From Pirellulaceae bacterium (GTDB lineage Bacteria > Planctomycetota > Planctomycetia > Pirellulales > Pirellulaceae), in the NCBI GenBank assembly GCA_022448315.1, contig JAKVCA010000018.1:124001-188000 (forward strand): a DNA stretch of 64,000 nucleotides. Reading direction: 5' to 3'. Both the position numbers and the translations under genes were made by a program. This document shows, piece after piece, positions 24,456 through 34,100 of the stretch (position 1 is the first letter of the stretch; every line of letters starts with the position of its first letter). The notes below the pieces were generated by a model. The model saw nothing but the letters and a program-made list of their open reading frames with translations, did no database searches and was not told the origin of the DNA.

Positions 24456-25877
24456 ATGCTGGTAGTGATGAGCGTATTCGCTTTGGCCGTAGTGGTGCTT
24501 TTTTTTCTTTTTCAGGGCCAGTCAACGAACGGGTCCTGGAGACGACGGCCCAGATTTATCGGGAAGCCCTTCACCACGACACCTCCAGCCCAGCAGGGAC
24601 CCTACGACCTCCGGGAGTTGTTCAAGCGGCTCGACCTTGCCCCAGGATTTCAGAGCACCGAGAAGCCCGCCTACCGACGAGTCTCGATCCCAAAACGAAA
24701 TGGTAGAAAACGGCGATTACAGATTCCGGACACCCAAACACGCGCTATGCAAAGGAAGATTCTGCGTCTCCTTCTTCAACGGATTCCTGTCCACGAAGCA
24801 GCCACAGGATTCGAGAAAGGCAAATCCATTGTGGATCACGCTCAGCCTCACACGGAGTCCGAAGTCGTCGTCTGCCTCGATCTAGTTGACTTTTTTCCTT
24901 CGACACACGCCCGGAGAGTCGAAGCTTTTTTTCAACGCATCGGCTGGAATCCGGAGACTGCACGTTGGCTGACGACCTGGGTCTGCTTCAATGAGGGACT
25001 ACCGCAAGGGGCCCCGACGAGTCCCAAACTGAGCAATTTGGTCAATTACCTTATGGATCGTCAATTACAAAAGTCCGCAGAGCAACTGGGATTTCGCTAC
25101 ACCCGTTACGCCGACGACATGACATTTTCCTTTTCAAAACACAGCAAAGAAGCTTCCCCCAATGCCGAACTGACCAAGCAATTGATTCGCCGCGCAGAAA
25201 ATATCGTCCACAGCTTTGGCTATCGCATCCACCATCGAAAGACACGCATCCGTCGAAAACACCAACAGCAGAAAGTGACCGGCTTGGTCGTCAACAGCCA
25301 AGTCGGACTGCCCCGAAAAACAAAACGCTGGCTGCGTTCGGTGGCTCACCACCAACGAACGGGAAAAGAAGCGACCTTGTCCGAGGCACAGCTGGCCGGC
25401 TGGGTCGCTTTCCAAAACATGATTGAATCTCCGACACGCGATTCCGTTGCAACAGACGGTGCTCTCCACTCAGCTGAATCATCATCACCAAGCGTGGTAC
25501 CCGCGAAAGGACTGACACACACACAATTCTCGGAAGCGATACTATCCATCCACAATGAATCGTTCCGGTCCCCCGAAAGAACGAATCGTATTCATAGCCT
25601 CACGGGATACCAAGTCGAAATCGAAGGACAACTTGAAGAGAATCTCCCCACCTTATCCACGAAAACCGATCGTGCGGACTATCAAGGCGGACGAACATTG
25701 GTCCTTCGCCTCACGGGTGAAGGAGGGCTGGTCGAAGTCCTAATCTCAAATCGCGATAGCGAACGCATTCAGTATGCAACTTATGGAGACCCGCAAGCCA
25801 TGCGCGGCATCGTGATGGGCTGGTGCGACCGGTTTGATCGGCCGCAGATTGCCTGTCAGAAATTCTTGAGTCGTTAA
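24456..25877 (+). CDS. Retron-type reverse transcriptase with N-terminal membrane segment and unknown C-terminal domain
   Basis: Copies RNA into DNA. Seen are IPKRNGRKRRLQIP (78-91), a HAQPH form of the retron NAxxH motif (128-132), LDLVDFFPS with catalytic Asp142, LPQGAPTSP (182-190, the QGxxxSP of retron and group II enzymes), YADD (218-221) and VTGLVVN (274-280, the retron VTG motif). Residues 1-20 are strongly hydrophobic and look like a membrane anchor, unusual for this family. Residues 350-473 form an extra region I do not recognise (YQVEIEG, RTLVLRLTGEGGLVEVLI, YATYGDP). A GAGGG site 7 bases before the ATG fixes the start. The 5' structured RNA supports a retron-like element. No group II maturase or endonuclease domain is seen. 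Confidence 0.9.
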   Translation: MLVVMSVFALAVVVLFFLFQGQSTNGSWRRRPRFIGKPFTTTPPAQQGPYDLRELFKRLDLAPGFQSTEKPAYRRVSIPKRNGRKRRLQIPDTQTRAMQRKILRLLLQRIPVHEAATGFEKGKSIVDHAQPHTESEVVVCLDLVDFFPSTHARRVEAFFQRIGWNPETARWLTTWVCFNEGLPQGAPTSPKLSNLVNYLMDRQLQKSAEQLGFRYTRYADDMTFSFSKHSKEASPNAELTKQLIRRAENIVHSFGYRIHHRKTRIRRKHQQQKVTGLVVNSQVGLPRKTKRWLRSVAHHQRTGKEATLSEAQLAGWVAFQNMIESPTRDSVATDGALHSAESSSPSVVPAKGLTHTQFSEAILSIHNESFRSPERTNRIHSLTGYQVEIEGQLEENLPTLSTKTDRADYQGGRTLVLRLTGEGGLVEVLISNRDSERIQYATYGDPQAMRGIVMGWCDRFDRPQIACQKFLSR

Positions 25878-26203
25878 ATCGCAGTCATGATGAGCGGCCA
25901 CGGATCATACCCACGTCGGATGATTCCTGGTCATGCTTCACCAGGACGCCCCGCACCGAACCTCAACGCCCTTACACTCCCCCCTTTCGGTACCTGCCGG
26001 AAGCGGCTAGATGCTTCGGAATACGGCTGTTGCCTTCCCTGAAACTTTCGTCGTTTTGGACTTATCCAAACCTGGACGTTTGCCAACTGGGCCTTGGGTT
26101 AACGCAAATAACCGATATGATGGCGAATTGAGGTTCGTGACCTGCGAAGCCCAGTGATCACGATCCCTCTTGATTCGCCTCATGCTGACAGAGTGATAAA
26201 GAA
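25878..26203. other. Intergenic region of 326 bases between the reverse transcriptase and lysA
   Basis: No gene is supported, so no effector or toxin frame follows the reverse transcriptase. TCCTGGT (25925-25931) pairs with ACCAGGA (25940-25946), but without a T-tract. A possible lysA promoter is TTGGGT (26094-26099) with TATGAT (26116-26121), 16-base spacer; this is weak at the -35. Confidence 0.45.
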
Positions 26204-27487
26204 ATGACTCGATCTCCTAATTCCTCGACTCTGGACTTCCCCGCTTATCGCAACCAAATTGCGGGCGTGGATGTTGCGAAGCTTGCTCAGGATTTCGGAA
26301 CACCAACCTACGTCTATGACCTGAATCTTATCGCTCATCGCATCTCGGAACTTGAATCGTTTGACGTCATCCGATACGCGCAGAAAGCGAATTCAACATT
26401 AGCCGTCCTTGACTTCGTGCGACAACATGGAGTCAAAGTCGACGCTGTGAGTGCCGGTGAAATCGTTCGGGCGATGAAAGTCGGCTATAGGCCAGGCCAG
26501 GAGAACCACGACATTGTCTACACGGCCGACATTTTTGATCGCGCCGCGATTGAGATGGTCGTTGCCCATGACATTCACTGCAACATGGGCTCACCGGACA
26601 TGATTGATCAATACGGCGAACGCATGCCAGATCGTCCGATTACTCTAAGAATCAATCCGGGATTCGGCCATGGACACAGTCAAAAGACCAATACGGGGGG
26701 CCCCCAGTCCAAACATGGCATCTGGCACGAACAGGTTGGCGAGTGCTTTGCCCGTGCAGAACGATACGGCTTGACCATCTCAGGTCTCCATATGCATATC
26801 GGCTCTGGAACCGACTTTGAACATTTAAGCCAGGTCTGCGACTCGATGGAGACCTTGGCTCGGGAACATCATGCACCGATTAAAACGATTAGTGCCGGAG
26901 GTGGACTGCCGATTGCCTACGAACCGAATCAAGAGGCAATCGACTTGGAACGGTACTATGACCTTTGGAATGGAACTCGCCAGAGACTGCAGAATGAACT
27001 TGGGCACTCGATTGAATTAGAAATTGAACCCGGTCGATATCTCGTCGCTGAATCTGGTTTTCTGCTCACGGAGATCCGAGCCATCAAGGAAATGGGGGAC
27101 AACAAGTTCTATCTGGTGGATGCAGGTTTCAACAACCTGGCGCGACCCATCCTTTACGGCGCGCATCATCCCATCTCCATCGGCTCATCTTCCCAATCCG
27201 AACCGTCTCATTACCAAGACGTGATTGTGGGTGGCCCGCTATGCGAATCGGGCGATATTTTCACACAGGAAGAAGGGGGATTTGTCACCAGTCGTCGTCT
27301 GCCGAAAGCGGCCATTGGCGACCTTCTTATACTTGAAAGAGCTGGGGCCTACGGTTTTGTGATGTCTTCGAATTACAACTCCAAGCCGTTTGCCGCCGAA
27401 GTGGTCATCCGGGAGGGACAAAGCCATCTGGCGAGGAAACGTCAATCTGACGACGACATCCTGCGAGGCGAAGAAATTCCCTGGTAA
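26204..27487 (+). CDS. lysA: Diaminopimelate decarboxylase
   Basis: Catalyses the last step of lysine synthesis, removing CO2 from meso-diaminopimelate with pyridoxal phosphate. The cofactor lysine is Lys61 in RYAQKANST; HMHIGSG, EPGRYLVAESG and GGPLCESGDIF (the substrate-binding cysteine loop) are all present. The fold is a TIM barrel followed by a beta domain. At 427 residues the length is normal. It stands alone, 326 bases after the reverse transcriptase. The sequence does not suggest an arginine or ornithine decarboxylase, but those share the fold. Confidence 0.92.
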   Translation: MTRSPNSSTLDFPAYRNQIAGVDVAKLAQDFGTPTYVYDLNLIAHRISELESFDVIRYAQKANSTLAVLDFVRQHGVKVDAVSAGEIVRAMKVGYRPGQENHDIVYTADIFDRAAIEMVVAHDIHCNMGSPDMIDQYGERMPDRPITLRINPGFGHGHSQKTNTGGPQSKHGIWHEQVGECFARAERYGLTISGLHMHIGSGTDFEHLSQVCDSMETLAREHHAPIKTISAGGGLPIAYEPNQEAIDLERYYDLWNGTRQRLQNELGHSIELEIEPGRYLVAESGFLLTEIRAIKEMGDNKFYLVDAGFNNLARPILYGAHHPISIGSSSQSEPSHYQDVIVGGPLCESGDIFTQEEGGFVTSRRLPKAAIGDLLILERAGAYGFVMSSNYNSKPFAAEVVIREGQSHLARKRQSDDDILRGEEIPW

Positions 27488-27855
27488 CCCGTGATGCCGC
27501 CGATGATAAGCCGCTGAATATTCCCGGCAAAGCTTGTTCGCGATTGAATGGATCAAGGAGTTTTCCGGGGGAGTTGGCTGGTTACCCGGTTTTTTCTCTT
27601 AACCGCATGTCGTACATTCAAGAGTCGGTAATGCTGGTAAATCAAGGGCCATTGCCAGGAAACCTCCCTGCCCTGATCAACGGACGGAGTCAATTACGGA
27701 TCCTTGTGCAAGCGTTCGTTTGGGTGACTTTCGGGTCCTTGCATCTTCCGGCCTCTCGGCGACTCCGGTGAAACTCCCTCACGCCTCCAGATGTGACACA
27801 AAAGCCGCCTCCTTATGGATTTGCGGCGGTAACTTTTATATAGGATGCCTTATCC
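27488..27855. other. Intergenic region of 368 bases after lysA
   Basis: No gene is supported. Just before the next start codon, GCCGC (27804-27808) pairs with GCGGC (27823-27827) around a 14-base loop, close to AACTTTTATATAGG. This could be a terminator for lysA or a leader hairpin of the TPR gene. Nothing else stands out. Confidence 0.4.
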
Positions 27856-29997
27856 ATGCAATTGGATGGTTATCAACGATGTGTCGGCGGAGCCGACAAA
27901 AAAATCAAATTTTGCTGTGGCAAAGACATCACCCAAGATCTCAACGCAATCTTTTCGGCAATGGGCTCAGAGCAGAAAGCGGCGGCACTCGACACGGCCA
28001 ATCGTGCCATACAAAAACACGGAGAGAAAGATTGCCTGCTTGCGACCAAGGCAAGCGTTTTGATTCAACTGAACGAGTACCAGCAGGCAGAGTCACTGGT
28101 CGAGAAGTTGCTTGAGCACAATCCACACAACCCGGTCGCGTTGGGGCAGAAGACGACGCTCCTCGCTGTGGAAGACAAGGTGGAAGAAGCTGTCCATTGC
28201 CTGCAACGCGCCTTGGAACTCTACGACCGCACGATAAGCCGTGGCGTCCTCAACGCCATTCGCATCGTGGGCGCGTTGCTGCAGAATCACGGTCACACCA
28301 CTGCTGCCCGTGCCCACTTGATTCTTTACAACACGCTGGCTGAAGAACCTGATTCCGAAGTGGCCCGCTTGCTGATGAACACTTTCGCGGATCCATCCAC
28401 ACCGGTCTTTCTCAAGCATGATGCCGACCTCCCAACAGCGCCCGGCGAAACCGGTTGGGCCACGACTTACAACTCCGTCCGCGCCAATGCTCAACGTGGC
28501 CGTTGGCTATCCGCCCTCGAAAAACTTCGAGAACTGGATCGTGACCATCCTAATCAGCCGATTCTTCGTAAAGCCATTGCGATTCTCGAGAGTCGCATTG
28601 GTTCCAACGAGTCGATGAGCAAGGCTTGGAATGCGTATGCGAACACGCCGGGCGTCCCGTTTGAAGAAGCTGTTGAAGCACAGGCCACGGCTCAGGTCCT
28701 CGTGAACGACATGCTCGACGATACCGTTTCGGATCAAAAAATAGCAACCTACCCGATCCAGGATGCGGAGAACGTATTGGGTCTCCTTCAGAGCTCCAGT
28801 CGTGCGGAAACCATCCAGCGGGCAGTGATGCCCGACCCGGATCAACCGCCTCCCAAGATGGCTTTTGTCCTGCTCGACCGTGAAAAACAGAAAGAGCTTT
28901 CTTCCGACATCAAGCACCATGAAATCCCAAACGTCATGGGATCCATCATGGTGTATGGCAAACAGACCGACCGGGAACCGCGAGTTGAAATTGAAGGTTG
29001 GTCCGAAATGGGATACGAGGACGCGGTCGGGCTTGCTGGCGAGATTCTTGGCGACCAACTTGGAGAAAGAGAAAGCGAGAACACCCTAGCGCAAGAAAAA
29101 GTCATGGCCATTCGCATGGGGGTTCGCTGGTTTCTCGACAAACAGATGGAACCCGTCACGCAAAGGCGACTCCTTGAGGCTCAGTACCGAGAGTTCTACA
29201 CCGAAACGTGGCCCGACCTGCCGCTCTCGTGTTTTGATGGGCAGACGCCACGCGAAGCGGCAGCGGATCCCAATAATCATCTGAAGCTGCTCGCCTGGCT
29301 CATGAGCACTGAGGAATCTCTGGATACGACCTCTTTTGAACCCATCGATCTCAACGGTATTCGGGAGGCTCTAAGTCTGCCGATTCGGGACAGTATCGAT
29401 CCTTCCAATGTGAATCTCGATCGACTTCCACTCTGTCGGTTTTCAAAAATCGACTTCACCAAACTTTCCGATGAGCAGCTTGCTCGATTGATCCACATTT
29501 GCCGTATCGCTGGGCACGGCTATGCCTTGCTCAAGGGCGCGACGCTTCAACTCGAACGTCAGCCAGACATGGATCCGACCGAGCAGTATGACCTGCGGAT
29601 GCTCTGTGCTTACCTCTCCCCTAATTTGGACGACGGGCCAAAACAATTTGAGGTTCTTGATGAACTGGTCGATCAGACGGAAATTCCACGCAGCAGCCTT
29701 CTGCTGACCCAACTTGATTGGTCGCTGAGTCGTGGATTCCTGGACCTGGCCCAAGAGGTGAGTAAGAAGATTCAGAAACGCTACGTTTCAGAACCCGGCG
29801 TCGCGCAGCGTTTTGCCCAACTTCTGGTCCAGTACGGCGTGATTGATCCCAAGGAGCTTCAGGGCCGGGGCCAAGCCGGCACGCCAGCACCCCCGGCTGA
29901 CGCGTCCCCCGCACAAAACCTTTGGACTCCCGACAGCGATACCTCATCCGAGGACGGGGGCGGGAGCTCCAAGCTGTGGGTACCCGGCATGGATTAA
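27856..29997 (+). CDS. TPR protein with degenerate SEC-C-like N-terminal motif
   Basis: A 713-residue soluble protein. The start, RCVGGADKKIKFCCGKD, resembles the SEC-C zinc motif (CxCGSGKKxKxCC) but keeps only Cys9, Cys20 and Cys21, so zinc binding is doubtful. TPR units follow at about 40-140 (LIQLNEYQQAESLVEKLLEHNPHNP, LAVEDKVEEAVHCLQRALELYD). The middle and end are helical without a known domain, and the tail is a Pro/Gly/Ser-rich low-complexity stretch ending SSKLWVPGMD. From memory, planctomycetes have proteins that start this way. The role is unknown; scaffold or translation-linked work is possible. The next gene starts 85 bases later on the same strand. Confidence 0.78.
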   Translation: MQLDGYQRCVGGADKKIKFCCGKDITQDLNAIFSAMGSEQKAAALDTANRAIQKHGEKDCLLATKASVLIQLNEYQQAESLVEKLLEHNPHNPVALGQKTTLLAVEDKVEEAVHCLQRALELYDRTISRGVLNAIRIVGALLQNHGHTTAARAHLILYNTLAEEPDSEVARLLMNTFADPSTPVFLKHDADLPTAPGETGWATTYNSVRANAQRGRWLSALEKLRELDRDHPNQPILRKAIAILESRIGSNESMSKAWNAYANTPGVPFEEAVEAQATAQVLVNDMLDDTVSDQKIATYPIQDAENVLGLLQSSSRAETIQRAVMPDPDQPPPKMAFVLLDREKQKELSSDIKHHEIPNVMGSIMVYGKQTDREPRVEIEGWSEMGYEDAVGLAGEILGDQLGERESENTLAQEKVMAIRMGVRWFLDKQMEPVTQRRLLEAQYREFYTETWPDLPLSCFDGQTPREAAADPNNHLKLLAWLMSTEESLDTTSFEPIDLNGIREALSLPIRDSIDPSNVNLDRLPLCRFSKIDFTKLSDEQLARLIHICRIAGHGYALLKGATLQLERQPDMDPTEQYDLRMLCAYLSPNLDDGPKQFEVLDELVDQTEIPRSSLLLTQLDWSLSRGFLDLAQEVSKKIQKRYVSEPGVAQRFAQLLVQYGVIDPKELQGRGQAGTPAPPADASPAQNLWTPDSDTSSEDGGGSSKLWVPGMD

Positions 29998-30082
29998 GCA
30001 TCACCCCTGAGTCAACATTAGCTCACCGTTATTTCTCATTTCCTCAATGAGAGCGACCGTCTTGAATTACAAAGGGAGTCTG

Positions 30083-31129
30083 ATGAATCGAATTGGAATC
30101 GCCGGTATCGGTTTTATGGGCTGGATCCACTGGCTCGCCTATCAACGCCTCAGCAATGTCGAAGTCGCTGCAATCAGTACGCGTGACGCGGCGAAACGAG
30201 CAGGTGACTGGACCTCGATTCAAGGAAATTTTGGGCCTCCTGGTGAGCAGGTTAACTTGGATGGCATCGCGACCCATGAGAGCTTGGATGACCTACTCAA
30301 CGATTCCACGGTGGATCTGGTTGACCTGTGCTTACCACCTCACGTCCATGTGGATGCCACGCTCAAGGCTTTTGAGGCGGGCAAACATGTCTTTTGTGAG
30401 AAACCACTTGCCCTGACGGCCGAAGAATGTGACACGCTGGTCAAAGCTTCTGAAGCTGCCGGGAAACAGTTGCTGGTTGGTCACGTCCTACCGTTCTTTC
30501 CCGAATTCGCAGAAGCCCGTCGTGTCATTCAGTCCGGGGACTATGGCCGATTGCTTGGGGGCTCATTCAAACGGGTCATTTCTGATCCGCTTTGGTTAAG
30601 TGATTTCTACGAACCTCAAAAAGTCGGAGGCCCGATGATCGACCTCCATGTCCACGACGCGCACCTGATTCGCCTGCTTTTTGGAATGCCAACAAGCGTC
30701 GACACCACCGGTCGATTTCGAGGTGATGTCGTGGAATACTTCCAATCTGTTTACCGATTCAACGATCCTTCGGTGGTCGTCTCCGCATGCGGAGGAGTCA
30801 TCAATCAACAAGGACGCCCTTTCACTCACGGCTTTGAGATCCACCTTGAACGCGCAACACTTCAATTCGAATTCGCCGGCTTTACAGACGCTGGCGAAGT
30901 GATGCCATTCAAGATTCTGACTCACGATGGCGAAGTGCTCCGCCCTGAACTGACAGGCGGAAGCGATCCTATTCAAGGGTTCGTCGCTGAAATCGAAGAA
31001 GTCATGACGTCCGTCAACCAGAATGAACCCTCGAACCTACTTTCGGGCAATTTAGCTCGCGATGCAATTATCTTGTGCCAGCAACAGACGGAATCAGCTC
31101 GACTCGGAAAACCCATCTCGCTGGTTTGA
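30083..31129 (+). CDS. Gfo/Idh/MocA family NAD(P)-dependent oxidoreductase
   Basis: Oxidises or reduces a sugar or cyclitol derivative. The N-terminal Rossmann fold begins IGIAGIGFMGWIHW, followed by DLCLPPHVHVDATLKAFEAGKHVFCEKPLALT, which contains the family EKP motif. The C-terminal alpha/beta domain holds GGPMIDLHVHDAHLIRLLFG with the catalytic-region DxxxHD. A start at 30083 is chosen because GGGAG lies 4 bases before it; the ATG at 30047 would put 12 unlikely residues before the Rossmann strand. The length is then 348, which is usual. The substrate cannot be told from sequence. Convergent with putA. Confidence 0.9.
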   Translation: MNRIGIAGIGFMGWIHWLAYQRLSNVEVAAISTRDAAKRAGDWTSIQGNFGPPGEQVNLDGIATHESLDDLLNDSTVDLVDLCLPPHVHVDATLKAFEAGKHVFCEKPLALTAEECDTLVKASEAAGKQLLVGHVLPFFPEFAEARRVIQSGDYGRLLGGSFKRVISDPLWLSDFYEPQKVGGPMIDLHVHDAHLIRLLFGMPTSVDTTGRFRGDVVEYFQSVYRFNDPSVVVSACGGVINQQGRPFTHGFEIHLERATLQFEFAGFTDAGEVMPFKILTHDGEVLRPELTGGSDPIQGFVAEIEEVMTSVNQNEPSNLLSGNLARDAIILCQQQTESARLGKPISLV

Positions 31130-31158
31130 TGTTAGACCAAAACGGCTCGATCGATCCG

Positions 31159-34100
31159 CTATTCCTGAACCTCAATGTTGGGTGCAAAGCCGCGTCGCAT
31201 CGTATTTTCGGTGATTGTTCGAGGGACAACAAACTGAAGCAGGTAGTCGTTTCCCCCAGCCTTGCTTCCGATCCCGGACATCTTGAATCCGCCGAACGGC
31301 TGTCGCCCCACAAGGGCTCCGGTAATGTTTCGATTCAGATAGAGATTCCCGACGAGCATTTCCTGTTTGACTCGTTCCAGTGAACCTGGGTTTCGTGAGT
31401 AAAGCCCCCCGGTCAAGGCGTAGTCCGTTCCGTTTGCAACTGAGATGGCCTCATCGAGATTGGCCACTCGAATGACAGCGAGAACGGGACCGAAGACTTC
31501 TTCCTGAGCAAGTCGATGGTGAGGCAAAATCTCTGTGAAGATATGAGGTCCCACAAAGCACCCTTGCTCGGCAAGCTCTCCAACTTCGGTTTCAAGCCCG
31601 CACTCCCCTTCAGTCTTACCGATCTCAATATACTCCATCGCCTTCTGCTGAGCTTCGCGATCGATGAGCGGTCCGACCTGAGTTGCTGGATCTTTTGCAG
31701 GTCCAACCACCAGACTACGGGCCGATTCAATCAAGCGATTGACGAACTGATCGTAAACATCCTCAAGAACAATAACCCGACTGCACGCAGAACATTTTTG
31801 ACCCTGGAATCCAAACGCACTGTGATTCACGCCAAGGACCGCCTCATCAAGATCCGCATCCCGATCAATAATGATCGCGTTTTTTCCACCCATCTCCGCA
31901 ATGACCCTTTTGACAAACGGGCTCCCCTCTGCCGAGACTTTGGCCGCGGCGGCATTGATGGCAAGCCCTACGGCTCTCGAACCTGTGAAGGCGATCAAGG
32001 CCACATCAGGGTGATGGACAAGACCGGCACCTACCACATCTCCCTGCCCTTGAAGCAAGTTGACGACGCCATTGGGAAACCCGACCTTGCCCACCATCTC
32101 CATGAACAGACTCCCCATCAGACTCGACTGCTCCGCGGGTTTGATGACAACCGTGTTTCCAGTGGCCAAAGCCGCTGTGGTCATGCCTGTCAGAATCGCA
32201 AGGGGAAAATTCCAGGGTGCAATCACGCCCGCAACCCCTCGAGGGGAATAGGAGAATCGATTCTCTTCCCCAGCGACATCAGCCCCCTGAGAACGTTGCA
32301 TCTCCACAGCACCCGCCGCATAGAATCGACAAAAGTCGATTGCCTCGCAGATGTCATTGGTGGCTTCACGCCAAGGCTTTCCACACTCAAACACCTCCCA
32401 CGCAGACAACTCAAAAAATCGTCGCTTCATCTCGTCCGCAAGCGCATTCAGGTATTCGGCGCGTTGCCGGACGTCTGTTTTCGACCAAGAGGTTAACGCG
32501 TCCTTTGCGGCAGCAACTGCGACATCCACATGATCGGAAGACGCGATTTCGCAGGTTCCAAGGATGCGGTTTGAGTTCGACGGATCGCGAACTTCCAATG
32601 TTCCTTCTCCGGCAACATTCTCACCCCTAATCATCAGGGGCCAAGACCGCCCAAACTGAGATTCCACTTTCTCCAGCGCCTGCTGCATCCGGGCCCGATT
32701 GGCATCGATCGAAAAATCGACGGGAGGTTCGTTGACAAACGTCGCTTTGGTATTCATGGCATCAGTCTCTTCGTTACTCGAACCTCGATCGGCAGCGGTT
32801 TGCGTCGATCCAATTTCCTTAACGTCTTGTATCGCCCCGGTTGGTGTCGTCAACAAGTGCTCCACGGAGACCCCCTGTTTGACTCCAGCACGAAGAAATG
32901 AGTCATTCGATGTGTTCTCGAGCAAACGCCTCACCAGATACGCCATTCCGGGTATCAACTCCCCGTAGGGCATATAGACCCGGACTCGATGGCCCCGTTG
33001 AATGAGACTCTGCTTCTCGGCGTCGGCCATGCCGTAAAGCATTTGGATCTCATAGGCGTTCTTTTCTAACCCCAAGTGTTCCGCAGTGGCCAAGGCGTGG
33101 GCAATGGACCGCAGGTTGTGTGAGCCGATCGCAGGCAAAAGCGCGTCGGTGTTCTGCATCACAAATCGAATTTGACGCTCGTAATTGGCATCGGACTGCC
33201 ACTTCTGCTGGTAAACGGGAACCGGCCACCCGAGCGACTGAGAAAGAACGGTTTCGTGCTCCCAGTAGGCACCTTTGACAAGTCGTACCCAGACGGGCGT
33301 CCCACGCTGACGAGCCCAATCCCGGAGCGAAACAAAATCATGGGCCGAATCTTTTAGATAGCATTGAATGACAATTCCGACGTCTCTGGTGTCGACAAAT
33401 TCATTCTCGGACAGGATGGTCTTAAAGACCTTCAGCGTCAGGTCTTTTTTCTCGTAAGACTCCATATCCACATTGATAAATGCACGATGTTCCCGCGCAA
33501 TTCTCAACAATTCTCGAAAGCGCCCCCCCACCCTTTCCAACACACCCTCCGTATCAATGGGATCGAAGTGTGGATCGAGCGCTGACAGTTTCACAGATAG
33601 ATTCATCCTCGGGAGTCGCCCCATAGGGTCGCAATCCACCTGAGTGATCTCTGACCAGTCATTCACGCTCGGTGCGACGGTTGTAATCAGATCAGTGTAG
33701 GCCTGAAAATACCGATCCGCTTCCTGCTGACTGGTTACGGCTTCTCCCAAAATGTCGAGGGTAAATCCTTGAGGGGATCGCCGCAGACGTCGTGCCGTCT
33801 GGATCACCTCTTGGGTGTCGCTGCCGGCAATGAAGCGACGTGCAAAATCTGTTGCGCCCACGCGAGCAACTTTTGCCAATATCGATCGCAGCCCCCAGAT
33901 GCTTGCCGTTCCCTGAAGACCCTGTCTCGCCCAAGCGGGCATCCCCGACTTCGCCTGACCAAGGTATTTCGCCAGGTGATCCGAGATGGCTCGGTCGTTG
34001 GTCAACATCGGCAGAACATCGACAAATCGAAAGAGCTGAACCTTCAATTCCTCGTCGCTCATCGACCAGTCCATCAGGCGATCATCCCACCAACGCCTCT

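Noticed and set aside
24383-24706. 107-residue frame over the start of the reverse transcriptase gene in another frame
   Set aside because: It begins just after the terminator and might be a small partner protein. It overlaps 250 bases of the reverse transcriptase, has no ribosome site and shows no domain likeness.
24456-25877. Group II intron or diversity-generating retroelement as the source of the reverse transcriptase
   Set aside because: There is no maturase or endonuclease domain and no intron domain V/VI pattern around it. The QGxxxSP motif is not the SQ form of diversity-generating enzymes, and no template/variable repeat pair was seen.
31516-32496. 326-residue plus-strand frame
   Set aside because: It is the shadow of the aldehyde dehydrogenase part of putA, whose catalytic motifs are all intact.
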